From Pseudomonas alcaligenes (lineage in GTDB: Bacteria > Pseudomonadota > Gammaproteobacteria > Pseudomonadales > Pseudomonadaceae), in assembly GCF_041729615.1 (NCBI RefSeq), contig NZ_CP154874.1, forward strand, positions 3,393,501-3,457,500: a stretch of DNA of 64,000 bases. Direction: 5' to 3'. The notes under the pieces were generated by a model. It searched no databases and was not told the origin of the DNA. It saw only the letters and a program-made list of their open reading frames with translations. Shown here one piece after another: positions 54,873 through 64,000 of the stretch; position 1 is the first letter of the stretch; the number at the start of each line of letters is the position of its first letter. Made by a program: the position numbers and the translations under genes.

Positions 54873-55589
54873 CTATTCGCGCAGGCCCTCGACGGTGCGG
54901 CCGTCGACCTGGCCGTCCTTGAGCATGATCTGGTATTCCTTACCGTCCTTTTCCACCTGGTGCAGGCGTACCAGCAGGTAGTTCCAGTCCTTGGCGAACC
55001 AGAGCACGGTCTTGCGGCTGCTCTGGGTCGGGTCGCGCACGCGCTCGACCTTGATCGCGTCGATCAGCCCGGCCTTGGTGCGCACGCGCTCCTCGCCGAG
55101 CACGCGAAAGTCGTAGGTCTCGATCTCGTCGCCATCGATCACCTGGTAGCTCATGCTCTGCTTGCCGGCGGCGACATCGTGCTGCAGCACCAGTTGGTAG
55201 GTCGACTTGTCCATCAGGCCGCGGTTGAGCGGGAAGCGCACCGGCTCGCCACGGTCGTTGCCCAGCACCTGCTTCTCGGTCCAGTCGAAGTCCAGCTCGA
55301 TCTGCTTGGCCTTGCCCAGGCCGCTGCGGTCGAAGCGGTAGGTCAGCGGCAGGAAGGCGTCGCTTTCCATGCGCAGGGTGCTGGTCTCGCTGAGGCTGGC
55401 GACCAGCATGGAGGCCTCGAAGTTGAGTTCCCAGCGGCCGTTGTCCAGGGCCTTGAGGCTGCGCCCGGCGGTGCCGCTGATCGGCACCTGCTTCCAGTCG
55501 GCGGTGTAGCTGGCGGAGAAGGGCTTGAGCTCCAGGGCCTGCACCGGCAGGGCCAGGAGGGCGAGCAGCATCAGCAGAATGCGGGACAT
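54873..55589 (-). CDS. Exported DUF3108 protein
   Basis: A 238-residue protein with a Sec signal (MSRILLMLLALLALPVQA) and a beta-rich DUF3108 body (FSASYTADWKQVPISGTAGRSL ... FDFDWTEK-like). It is periplasmic, function unknown. It follows purN on the same strand by eight bases, so it is expressed with the purine genes, as PA0943 with PA0944/0945. Confidence 0.85.
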   Translation of the reverse strand: MSRILLMLLALLALPVQALELKPFSASYTADWKQVPISGTAGRSLKALDNGRWELNFEASMLVASLSETSTLRMESDAFLPLTYRFDRSGLGKAKQIELDFDWTEKQVLGNDRGEPVRFPLNRGLMDKSTYQLVLQHDVAAGKQSMSYQVIDGDEIETYDFRVLGEERVRTKAGLIDAIKVERVRDPTQSSRKTVLWFAKDWNYLLVRLHQVEKDGKEYQIMLKDGQVDGRTVEGLRE

Positions 55590-55597
55590 GGAATCTC

Positions 55598-56245
55598 CTA
55601 TGTGCGGATCAGGTGTCCGGTGGCCGGCAGGTCCTTGCCGTCCAGTTGTGCGCCGGTCTTACCCAGCTTCAGGCGGCCCTCGGCGAACCAGCGCATGGCC
55701 AGGGGATAGATGTTGTGCTCCTGGCTGTGCACGCGCTGGGCCAGGCTCTCCGGCGTGTCGCCAGACTCTACCGGCACCACGGCTTGTACGACCAGTGGTC
55801 CGCCATCGAGTTCCTCGGTGACGAAGTGCACGCTGCAGCCATGCTCGCGGTCGCCAGCCTCCAGCGCGCGCTGGTGGGTGTGCAGGCCCTTGTGCTTGGG
55901 CAGCAGCGAGGGGTGGATGTTCAGCAGGCGGCCCTCGTAGTGGCGCACGAAGTCGCCAGTGAGGATGCGCATGAAGCCGGCCAGCACCACCAGCTGCGGG
56001 TCGAAGCCGTCGATGGCCTCGACCAGTGCGGCATCGAAGGCCTCACGGCCGTCGAACTGCTTGTGGTCCAGCACCCGGGTTTGGATGCCGGCGTTCTGCG
56101 CGCGGACCAGGCCATAGGCATCGGCGCGGTTGGAGATCACCGCGGCGATGCGCGCCGGGTTGCCGTCATTGGCGATGCTGTCGATCAGGGCCTGCAGGTT
56201 GCTGCCGGACCCGGAGATCAGCACCACGACATTGCAGTCGGCCAT
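55598..56245 (-). CDS. purN: Phosphoribosylglycinamide formyltransferase
   Basis: A 215-residue GAR transformylase of de novo purine synthesis. ISGSGSNLQAL binds the phosphate of GAR, LNIHPSLLP has the catalytic Asn/His, and the Asp is in TEELDGGP. It uses 10-formyl-tetrahydrofolate. The purM stop and purN start overlap by one base. Confidence 0.95.
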   Translation of the reverse strand: MADCNVVVLISGSGSNLQALIDSIANDGNPARIAAVISNRADAYGLVRAQNAGIQTRVLDHKQFDGREAFDAALVEAIDGFDPQLVVLAGFMRILTGDFVRHYEGRLLNIHPSLLPKHKGLHTHQRALEAGDREHGCSVHFVTEELDGGPLVVQAVVPVESGDTPESLAQRVHSQEHNIYPLAMRWFAEGRLKLGKTGAQLDGKDLPATGHLIRT

Positions 56246-57303
56246 CAGTGGGCTTTCAGGTTGTTCAGCACGACCTGCTCGGCGCCTTCGGCGGCCTGGG
56301 CGATCTGGCCGATCACCCACGGGGCTTCGCCGGAGGCGCGCAGGCTGGCCAGGGTGGCCTCGACCTGGTCCTGGGCCACGCAGATGACCATGCCGACACC
56401 GCAGTTGAGGACGCGGTGCATCTCGTGCTCGTCGACGTTGCCCTTTTCCTGCAGCCAGTCGAACACCGCCGGGCGGGTCCAGCTGGCCACGTCGATCATC
56501 GCCTGGGCGCCCTGCGGCAGCACGCGCGGGATGTTGTCGAGCAGGCCGCCGCCGGTGATGTGGGCCATGGCCTTCACCGCGCCGGTTTCTTTGATCAGCT
56601 TGAGCAGCGGCTTGACGTAGATGCGGGTCGGCGCCATCAGCAGGTCGGCCAGCTTCTTGCCACCCAGCTCGGTGGCTTCGATGTCGGTGCCGGACACTTC
56701 GAGGATCTTGCGGATCAGCGAGTAGCCGTTGGAGTGCGGGCCGGAAGAGGGCAGGGCGATCAGGGCGTCGCCGGTGACCACTTTCGAGCCGTCGATGATC
56801 TCGCTCTTCTCCACCACGCCGACGCAGAAACCGGCCAGGTCGTAGTCTTCGCCTTCGTACATGCCCGGCATCTCGGCGGTTTCACCGCCGACCAGGGAGC
56901 AACCGGCCAGTTCGCAACCGGCGCCGATGCCGGTGACCACGGTGGCGGCCACGTCGACATTCAGCTTGCCGGTGGCGTAGTAGTCGAGGAAGAACAGCGG
57001 CTCGGCGCCGCACACCACCAGGTCGTTGACGCACATGGCGACCAGGTCCTGGCCGATGCTGTCGTGTTTGTTCAGGTTCAGCGCCAGGCGTAGCTTGGTG
57101 CCGACGCCGTCGGTGCCGGACACCAGCACCGGCTGCTTGTAGCCGGCCGGGATTTCGCAGAGGGCGCCGAAACCACCCAGGCCACCCATGACCTCCGGAC
57201 GTGCGGTGCGCTTGGCCACGCCTTTGATGCGCTCGACCAGGGCTTCGCCGGCGTCGATGTCGACACCTGCATCCTTGTAGCTGATGGAGGGTTGCTTGCT
57301 CAT
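56245..57303 (-). CDS. purM: Phosphoribosylformylglycinamidine cyclo-ligase
   Basis: A 352-residue AIR synthetase that closes FGAM with ATP to aminoimidazole ribonucleotide. [21 protein letters not shown] is the family's N terminus, [10 protein letters not shown] and [11 protein letters not shown] are conserved active-site segments. First gene of purM-purN-DUF3108. Confidence 0.96.
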   Translation of the reverse strand: MSKQPSISYKDAGVDIDAGEALVERIKGVAKRTARPEVMGGLGGFGALCEIPAGYKQPVLVSGTDGVGTKLRLALNLNKHDSIGQDLVAMCVNDLVVCGAEPLFFLDYYATGKLNVDVAATVVTGIGAGCELAGCSLVGGETAEMPGMYEGEDYDLAGFCVGVVEKSEIIDGSKVVTGDALIALPSSGPHSNGYSLIRKILEVSGTDIEATELGGKKLADLLMAPTRIYVKPLLKLIKETGAVKAMAHITGGGLLDNIPRVLPQGAQAMIDVASWTRPAVFDWLQEKGNVDEHEMHRVLNCGVGMVICVAQDQVEATLASLRASGEAPWVIGQIAQAAEGAEQVVLNNLKAH

Positions 57304-57500
57304 GGGTTCGGGCCTTTAGAAAGGGAGAATGCTCGGGGCGACCGGCGCATGCAGGGGCCGGTCCGCGAAGGCGCGCGATTTTATCAGGCTTGCCCGCCAG
57401 CGGCCACCGGGCGCGACGGTTGCCGGGGGACAGGCGGCTGTTTAAGGTATAGCCCTTCGTGTGCCGCCCGGGCACATCCTCCCCAACCGAGACCCTATCG

Positions 57501-58526
57501 ATGCGCCTGTCCGCCCGCCTGTTTGCACTTTGCCTCTCGCTGCTCAGCCTCCCGGCCCTGGCCGAGACGGTCAGCGGCCTCTACCAGGTGCGCGAGCCGG
57601 TCACCAGCCAGCAACCGGAGGAGCGCACGGCCGCCCTCAATCGCGCCCTGGAAACCCTGGTGCTGCGCCTGACCGGCGACGCCAAGGCGGTGCAGAGCCC
57701 GGCCTTGGAAGGCGTGCGTCAGGACCCGCAACAGCTGGTTAGCCAGTACGTCTACGAAGGCGAGACCCTGGTGGTGGACTTTGACCCGCTGACCACCGAG
57801 AACAAGCTGCGCCAGGCCGGCCTGGCGCTGTGGGGCGCCAATCGCCCGGTCATTCTGGCCTGGTGGCTGAACAGCGGCGCCGAAGGTGCCAGCCTGATCG
57901 GCGATGGTCAGGAAGTCGCCGCACCGCTGCAACAGGCCGCCCAGCATCGCGGTCTGCCGCTGCGCCTGCCGCTGGCCGATCTGCAGGAGCAACTGGTGGC
58001 GACTCCGGAAAACCTCGGCGCCAGCCAGCCGGACGCGCTGCAGCCGGCCTCCGAGCGCTACGGCGCCGATGCCCTGCTGGCCGTGCAGGCCCGTGAGGAG
58101 GGCGGTCAGTGGCAGGCCGAGTGGCGCCTGTGGCTGGGCGACGCCCGCGAGCAGGGCAAGGCCCAGGGCGCCGATCAGAAGGCGCTGGCCGATGCCGTGC
58201 TGCTGGCCGTGAGCCAGCGCCTGGCGCCGCGCTTCCTGGTCAAGCCCGGTGCCGCCAGCGCCCTGACCCTGGAAATCCAGGGCGCCAACCTGGCGCGCTA
58301 TGCCGAGCTGGAGCGCCTGCTCGAACCCTTCGCCGCCCGCCTGCTGCGCGCCAAGGGCGATCTGCTGGTGTGGCAGGTCAATGCCAGTGCTGAACAGCTG
58401 CGTGCCCAGCTGGGCCTGGCCGGCCTGCAGGAAGTACCGGCCGATGCCGTGCCGCTGGACGCCAGCGCCAATCCGCAGGCGGCGCCCGCACCAGCCCCGG
58501 CCAACCTGATGCGTTTCCGCTGGTAA
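57501..58526 (+). CDS. Exported DUF2066 protein
   Basis: A 341-residue protein with a Sec signal (MRLSARLFALCLSLLSLPALA) and the DUF2066 signature (AALNRALETLVLRLTGD ... YVYEGETLVVDFD). It belongs to a family whose function is unknown. The C terminus is Ala/Pro-rich. Divergent from purM and upstream of perM-like and hda genes. Confidence 0.85.
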   Translation: MRLSARLFALCLSLLSLPALAETVSGLYQVREPVTSQQPEERTAALNRALETLVLRLTGDAKAVQSPALEGVRQDPQQLVSQYVYEGETLVVDFDPLTTENKLRQAGLALWGANRPVILAWWLNSGAEGASLIGDGQEVAAPLQQAAQHRGLPLRLPLADLQEQLVATPENLGASQPDALQPASERYGADALLAVQAREEGGQWQAEWRLWLGDAREQGKAQGADQKALADAVLLAVSQRLAPRFLVKPGAASALTLEIQGANLARYAELERLLEPFAARLLRAKGDLLVWQVNASAEQLRAQLGLAGLQEVPADAVPLDASANPQAAPAPAPANLMRFRW

Positions 58527-58574
58527 GCTCGGCTACCGGCGGCGTCCCCCATCCATAGCGACGGAGTGCCTGAG

Positions 58575-59669
58575 ATGACCGATTCGCGCCGCTGGTTGTG
58601 GCTGGCCGGCCTGTTCCTGTGTGGTTGGCTGATCTACCTGCTGACCCCCATCCTCTCGCCTTTCCTGGTGGCCATGCTGCTGGCCTACATGGGCGATCCG
58701 ATGGTGGATCGCCTGGAGCGACGCGGGCTTTCGCGGACCTGGGGCGTGGTCATCGTCTTCGCTCTGTTCAGCCTGCTGCTGCTGGTCATGCTGCTGGTGC
58801 TGATCCCCATGCTCGGTCGCCAGCTGGTGCGCCTCTACGAGCTGCTGCCGCAGGGCCTGGACTGGGCACAGCACCAGGCCCTGCCCTGGCTACAGGCGCA
58901 GCTGGGGCTGGCGGAGGGCTTCTGGCGCTTCGACCAGCTCAAGCAGGCGCTGTCCGGGCATCTGGGCAAGACCACCGACATCGTCAGCGGCCTGCTGGCC
59001 CAGGCCACCGCCTCCGGCCTGGCGCTGCTCGGTTGGCTGGGCAACCTGCTGCTGATTCCGGTGGTGGCCTTCTACCTGCTGCGCGACTGGGACCTGATGC
59101 TGGCCAAGCTGCGCAACCTGCTGCCGCGGGCGCGCGAAAGCCTGGTGGTGAAGCTGGTCGGCGAGTGCCACGAGGTGCTCGGCGCCTTCATGCGCGGCCA
59201 GTTGCTGGTGATGCTGGCGCTGGCCGGCATCTATTCGGTTGGCCTGATGGTGGTGGGGCTGGAGCTGGGCCTGCTGATCGGCGTGCTCGCCGGCCTGGCC
59301 AGCATCGTGCCCTACATGGGCTTCATCGTCGGCTTCGGTGCCGCCGTGGTGGCTGCGCTGTTCCAGTACAGCGGCTTTGAGCTGTACCCGCTGATCGGCA
59401 TTGCCGTGGTCTTCGGCATCGGTCAGTTGCTCGAAGGCATGTTGCTGACGCCCATGCTGGTCGGTGACCGTATCGGCCTGCACCCGGTGGCGGTGATCTT
59501 CGCCATCCTCGCCGGCGGCCAGCTATTCGGCTTCACCGGTGTGCTGCTGGCCCTGCCGGTGGCTGCGGTGATCATGGTTTTGCTGCGCCATGCGCATGAT
59601 TTCTATAAACTTTCCGACCTTTACGGAGAGTCTTCCGGCGACTCGCAAGAGCCGCCGCCGCCTGCATGA
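58575..59669 (+). CDS. AI-2E family transporter / PerM-like permease
   Basis: A 364-residue inner-membrane protein with about eight helices. The TMs near residues 10-40 and 60-85, the central loop, and the conserved helices after [20 protein letters not shown] are typical of the AI-2E/PerM family. Substrate unknown; family members export AI-2 or Na+. Start ATG at 58575, with ACGGAG eight bases upstream. It overlaps hda by four bases (ATGA). Confidence 0.88.
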   Translation: MTDSRRWLWLAGLFLCGWLIYLLTPILSPFLVAMLLAYMGDPMVDRLERRGLSRTWGVVIVFALFSLLLLVMLLVLIPMLGRQLVRLYELLPQGLDWAQHQALPWLQAQLGLAEGFWRFDQLKQALSGHLGKTTDIVSGLLAQATASGLALLGWLGNLLLIPVVAFYLLRDWDLMLAKLRNLLPRARESLVVKLVGECHEVLGAFMRGQLLVMLALAGIYSVGLMVVGLELGLLIGVLAGLASIVPYMGFIVGFGAAVVAALFQYSGFELYPLIGIAVVFGIGQLLEGMLLTPMLVGDRIGLHPVAVIFAILAGGQLFGFTGVLLALPVAAVIMVLLRHAHDFYKLSDLYGESSGDSQEPPPPA

Positions 59670-60370
59670 AACCCATCCAGCTGCCCCTTGGCGTGCGCCT
59701 GCGCGACGACGCCACTTTCGCCAACTACTACCCCGGTGCCAACGCGGCGGCCCTCGGCTACGTCGAGCGGCTGTGCGAGGCCGATGCCGGCTGGACCGAG
59801 AGCCTGATCTATCTCTGGGGCGGTGAAGGCGTGGGGCGCAGCCACCTGCTGCAGGCGGCCTGCCTGCGCTTCGAGCAGCGTGGCGAGGCCGCGGTCTATC
59901 TGCCGCTGGGCGAGGTGGCGGATTACGGCCCCGAGCTGCTCGATGGCCTGGACCAGTCCGAGCTGGTCTGCCTCGACGATCTGGAGGCCGTGGCCGGCCG
60001 CGCGGACTGGGAAGAGGCGCTGTTCCACCTGTTCAACCGCCTGCGCGACTCCGGCCGGCGCCTGCTGCTGGCGGCCAGCGTGTCGCCGCGCGAGCTGTCG
60101 GTGCAGCTGCCCGACCTGCAGTCGCGCCTGACCCTGGCGCTGGTGTTCCAGCTGCACGCGCTGTCCGACGAGGACAAGCTGCGCGCCCTGCAGCTGCGCG
60201 CCTCGCGCCGCGGCCTGCACCTGACCGACGAAGTGGGGCGCTTCATCCTCACCCGTGGCGAGCGCAGCATGAGCGCACTGTTCGAGCTGCTCGAACGCCT
60301 CGATCAGGCCTCGCTGCAGGCCCAGCGCAAGCTGACCATTCCCTTCCTCAAGGAAACCCTGGGCTGGTAG
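59666..60370 (+). CDS. hda: DnaA regulatory inactivator Hda
   Basis: A 234-residue AAA+ protein that, with the sliding clamp, triggers ATP hydrolysis by DnaA to stop re-initiation. The N-terminal QLPLGV is a clamp-binding motif. WGGEGVGRSHLLQAAC is the Walker A region with G-x4-G-R-S, and LDDLEAVAG is Walker B. DnaA-family motifs continue to the C terminus. Translationally coupled to the permease. Confidence 0.93.
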   Translation: MKPIQLPLGVRLRDDATFANYYPGANAAALGYVERLCEADAGWTESLIYLWGGEGVGRSHLLQAACLRFEQRGEAAVYLPLGEVADYGPELLDGLDQSELVCLDDLEAVAGRADWEEALFHLFNRLRDSGRRLLLAASVSPRELSVQLPDLQSRLTLALVFQLHALSDEDKLRALQLRASRRGLHLTDEVGRFILTRGERSMSALFELLERLDQASLQAQRKLTIPFLKETLGW

Positions 60371-61044
60371 TCAGTCTTTCAGCTGCTCGATGAAATCGCG
60401 GATGGCCATAGCGCATGCCTGTGGCCGGCTCTGCAGTAAGAAGTGAGGGCCTTCGATGCCTTCCCGACGCAGGTTGCTACAGCCACTGGCAAGGCTGGCG
60501 GCTGCGGCATTGTTCACCAGATGGTCGTAGGTGGGCCACAGGTGCAGGGCGGGAATCACGACCTTCTGCTCCGGGCTGCTCAACTCGGCCAGGCTCCTCA
60601 GGCGCGCCTTGATCAATGCGCTGGGCATGTCGCGGATTTCCGTCTGCAGCATTTGCAGAACTGCCGGCTGCGCATCGCCGATGCAGAGCAATCGCAGCAG
60701 CCGGGAATGGCTCAACAGCATCTTTGGCGTTGGCAGACGGCTCGCCAGCACTGCCAGCGGGTGTGGCGATTGCAGGAAGCTGGCCGCGAAGATTAGTCCC
60801 TTCAGGCCCTTCGGACTCTGCAGTGCCAAACGATAGGCCAATGGGCCGGAGAAAGACTCGCCGAGTAGCACGAAGGGATTATCGATCGGCAGTTGCTCTG
60901 CCACGGCATTGGCCAGGCTGGTGTAGTCCTGCGGCCCCTGCCCCGGCAGTTCAATGATCTGTAGGGGTATCTCCTGCAGTTGCGCCAGCAAGGGAGCAAA
61001 TAGTTTGCTGCTGCCGTTGAGGCCCGGCAGCAACACCAGGCGCA

Positions 61045-61045
<1 letters not shown>
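60371..61045 (-). CDS. Alpha/beta hydrolase, small
   Basis: A 224-residue alpha/beta hydrolase. LLPGLNGSSKLF is the oxyanion loop, LLGESFSGPLAYRLA the nucleophile elbow (Ser), and the His lies in EGPHFLLQSRP; the acid is probably Asp of PTYDHLVNN. Substrate unknown. It is less GC-rich than its neighbours and, in PAO1 as I recall, no gene lies between hda and the DUF2069 gene, so it may be an insertion. Stop codon abuts the hda stop. Confidence 0.82.
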
Positions 61046-62431
<1,386 letters not shown>

Positions 62432-62474
62432 CTATTCTAGCCGCGTCGAGCACGAAACGGGCTAAGGAGAGGGC

Positions 62475-63692
62475 ATGCGTCAGCGGCTGGATGATCTGGT
62501 GGAGTTCTGGCGTTTCCTGCTGCAGCGTTTCCTCGCCGATCGCGCCATCAACAGTGCCGCGGCACTGACCTACACCACGCTGTTCGCCGTGGTGCCGATG
62601 ATGACCGTGACCTTTGCCATGCTCTCGGCCATCCCGGCCTTCCAGGACACCGGCGAGCAGATCCAGAACTTCATCTTTCGCAACTTCGTGCCATCCTCGG
62701 GCGAGACGGTGCAACAGTACCTGCGCGATTTCACGGCTCAGGCCCGGCAGCTGACCTGGGTCGGCGTGGCGCTGCTGGCGGTGACCGCCTTCTTCATGCT
62801 GGTGACCATCGAGAAGACCTTCAATGCCATCTGGCGCGTGCGCCAGCCACGCCGGGGCATTTCCAGCTTCCTGCTGTACTGGGCGATCCTCAGCCTGGGG
62901 CCGCTGCTGCTCGGCGCCGGATTCGCCGTGACCACCTATGTCGCCTCGCTGTCGCTGCTGTCCGGCCCGGATGCGCTGATCGGCGCCAAGACCCTGCTGG
63001 CCTTCGCTCCGTTGCTGTTCAGTACGGCGGCCTTCACCCTGATCTACTCGGCGGTGCCCAACGCCCGGGTGCCGCTGCGCCACGCGCTGCTGGGCGGTGC
63101 CTTCGTCGCCCTGCTGGTCGAGGTGGCCAAGGCGCTGTTCGGCCTGTTCGTCAGCCTGTTCCCCGGCTACCAGCTGATCTACGGGGCCTTCGCCACGGTG
63201 CCGTTGTTCCTGCTTTGGGTCTACCTGTCCTGGCTGATCGTGTTGTTCGGTGCCGAGCTGGTGTGCAACCTGTCCTCGTCGCGCACCTGGCGCCGCCGCG
63301 CGCTGCCGCGTCTGCTGGTGCTGCTCGGCGTACTGCGGGTGTTCCACGACAGCCAGCAGCGTGGCCTGGCGGTGCGGCACGCCGATGTGCAGCGCGAGGG
63401 CTGGCTGTTGCCGGAGGATGAGTGGGAGGAGATTGTCGACTTTCTCGAGCGCGAGCAGCTGGTCTGCCGTGCCAGTGGAGGCGGCTGGGTGCTTTGCCGC
63501 GATCTGGAACACTACAGCCTGCATCGCCTGCTCGGTCAGAGTCCCTGGCCGTTGCCGCGGCCGGCGCAACTGCCCGAGCGGCTCGACGAGGTCTGGTACC
63601 CGGCCTTGCACAACGCCCTGGAGATGCTGCACGAGGAACAGGCGGCGCTGTTCGGCGGCAGCCTGGCGCAGTGGCTGCGGGCCAGGGAGTGA
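62475..63692 (+). CDS. YihY family inner-membrane protein (formerly RNase BN)
   Basis: A 405-residue protein with six transmembrane helices in residues about 30-265, containing [22 protein letters not shown] and [25 protein letters not shown] cytoplasmic C-terminal domain of about 140 residues follows. The old name RNase BN is now known to be wrong for this family (RNase BN is RNase Z); YihY may be a virulence-linked or transporter-like factor. Start 62475 preceded by AAGGAGAGG. Confidence 0.9.
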   Translation: MRQRLDDLVEFWRFLLQRFLADRAINSAAALTYTTLFAVVPMMTVTFAMLSAIPAFQDTGEQIQNFIFRNFVPSSGETVQQYLRDFTAQARQLTWVGVALLAVTAFFMLVTIEKTFNAIWRVRQPRRGISSFLLYWAILSLGPLLLGAGFAVTTYVASLSLLSGPDALIGAKTLLAFAPLLFSTAAFTLIYSAVPNARVPLRHALLGGAFVALLVEVAKALFGLFVSLFPGYQLIYGAFATVPLFLLWVYLSWLIVLFGAELVCNLSSSRTWRRRALPRLLVLLGVLRVFHDSQQRGLAVRHADVQREGWLLPEDEWEEIVDFLEREQLVCRASGGGWVLCRDLEHYSLHRLLGQSPWPLPRPAQLPERLDEVWYPALHNALEMLHEEQAALFGGSLAQWLRARE

Positions 63693-63795
63693 GGGCTTGC
63701 CAAGGGTGACGAAAAAAGTCAGTTTAGGGCGAGGTGCAGCCGGCTCCACGGGGCTGCAAGGGCGCTGAAGCGCCGCAATACCGGCCAGGGATGGC

Positions 63796-63811
63796 TGGCA
63801 CGCTTCTGGCA
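63796..63811 (+). promoter_or_regulatory. Sigma-54-type promoter
   Basis: TGGCACGCTTCTGGCA has GG-N10-GC spacing, as required for RpoN. One mismatch (TGGCA for TTGCA) at -12. It lies about 62 bases before the ATG of the terminal gene. An activator site further up is not evident. Confidence 0.55.
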
Positions 63812-63872
63812 ACTACCCAGCCATGTGCTGGCAGACGGCCAGCAGCCTGAATGACTCAGGGATGTCGTGTGG

Positions 63873-64000
63873 ATGAGCAGTAGCAAGAACAAAGTGGTGC
63901 CCCTGCAGCCGCGGGATTCCGAGGATGCACTGGAGCGCCTGAACCGCATCACCGGCCTGCGTTTCGCCCGTTGGCCCGAGTCGCTGGCGGCCCTGGCGCG
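63873..64000 (+). CDS. Truncated gene at the window end, unknown function
   Basis: Only about 42 codons are in the window (MSSSKNKVVPLQPRDSEDAL ... LNRITGLRFARWPESLAALA). The N terminus is polar and without signal or membrane segment. I do not recognise the family from this fragment. An in-frame GTG at 63867 is an alternative start. It appears to be expressed from the sigma-54-type promoter, which suggests regulation by nitrogen status, flagellar FleQ/FlrC-type or another RpoN activator. Confidence 0.65.
   Translation, partial: MSSSKNKVVPLQPRDSEDALERLNRITGLRFARWPESLAALA

Noticed and set aside
62475..63692. Naming the YihY protein ribonuclease BN
   Set aside because: That assignment was withdrawn for the family; the sequence is a six-helix membrane protein with no nuclease motif.

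Overview
The window is about 64 kb of GC-rich chromosome from a Pseudomonas that is not P. aeruginosa (P. alcaligenes/mendocina-like would fit). Protein sequences (RhlG, AhpC/AhpF, Fpr/FinR, GacS, PutA, RelA) and gene order point to this genus. Two blocks follow P. aeruginosa PAO1 order as I remember it: fumarase - SadC-like cyclase - ferredoxin reductase - enoyl-CoA hydratase - pykA (about 21.5-29.4 kb), and ldhA - gacS - cysM - rlmD - relA - mazG onward through purN/purM, hda, wrbA, arsC and yihY (about 44.6-63.7 kb). Almost all DNA is coding and most genes are housekeeping.

Layout. 0-6.5 kb: a truncated MASE3 sensor, rhlG, small conserved genes, ahpC-ahpF, and a short LOV photoreceptor. 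6.5-13.3 kb: flavodoxin, cupin, a class II aldolase/hydrolase/Tat-exported gene set, an SDR, a secreted lipase-like protein and a SirB1 protein. 15-21.3 kb: a tetrahydromonapterin cluster (folM-folE-folX, then DUF1244 and HopJ-like genes), a membrane ABM protein, a MerR regulator of the LitR/CarH type whose B12 ligands are missing, and an acyl-CoA dehydrogenase. TGTACA repeats lie in front of folM and of the dehydrogenase. 21.5-29.4 kb: central metabolism and c-di-GMP. 29.5-33.5 kb: lipoprotein, DUF4124, PilZ, finR/fpr, trmO.

33.5-35.4 kb: a compact chromosomal integron sits between trmO and rimO. It has an intact integron integrase (intI), an attI-side core site, one AT-rich cassette encoding an unrecognised membrane protein, and an attC site. 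35.4-42.3 kb: rimO, cytochrome b561, trifunctional putA and two identical initiator tRNA genes, each with its own terminator. 42.4-44.6 kb: dinB, REP-like palindromes and small genes. The rest is the ldhA-to-yihY block, ending in a truncated gene behind a sigma-54-type promoter.

The two most interesting systems are the one-cassette integron and the probable light-responsive regulon (short LOV protein, B12-less LitR-type regulator, TGTACA operators on pterin and acyl-CoA dehydrogenase genes). Both rest on motifs read by eye; no database search was run.
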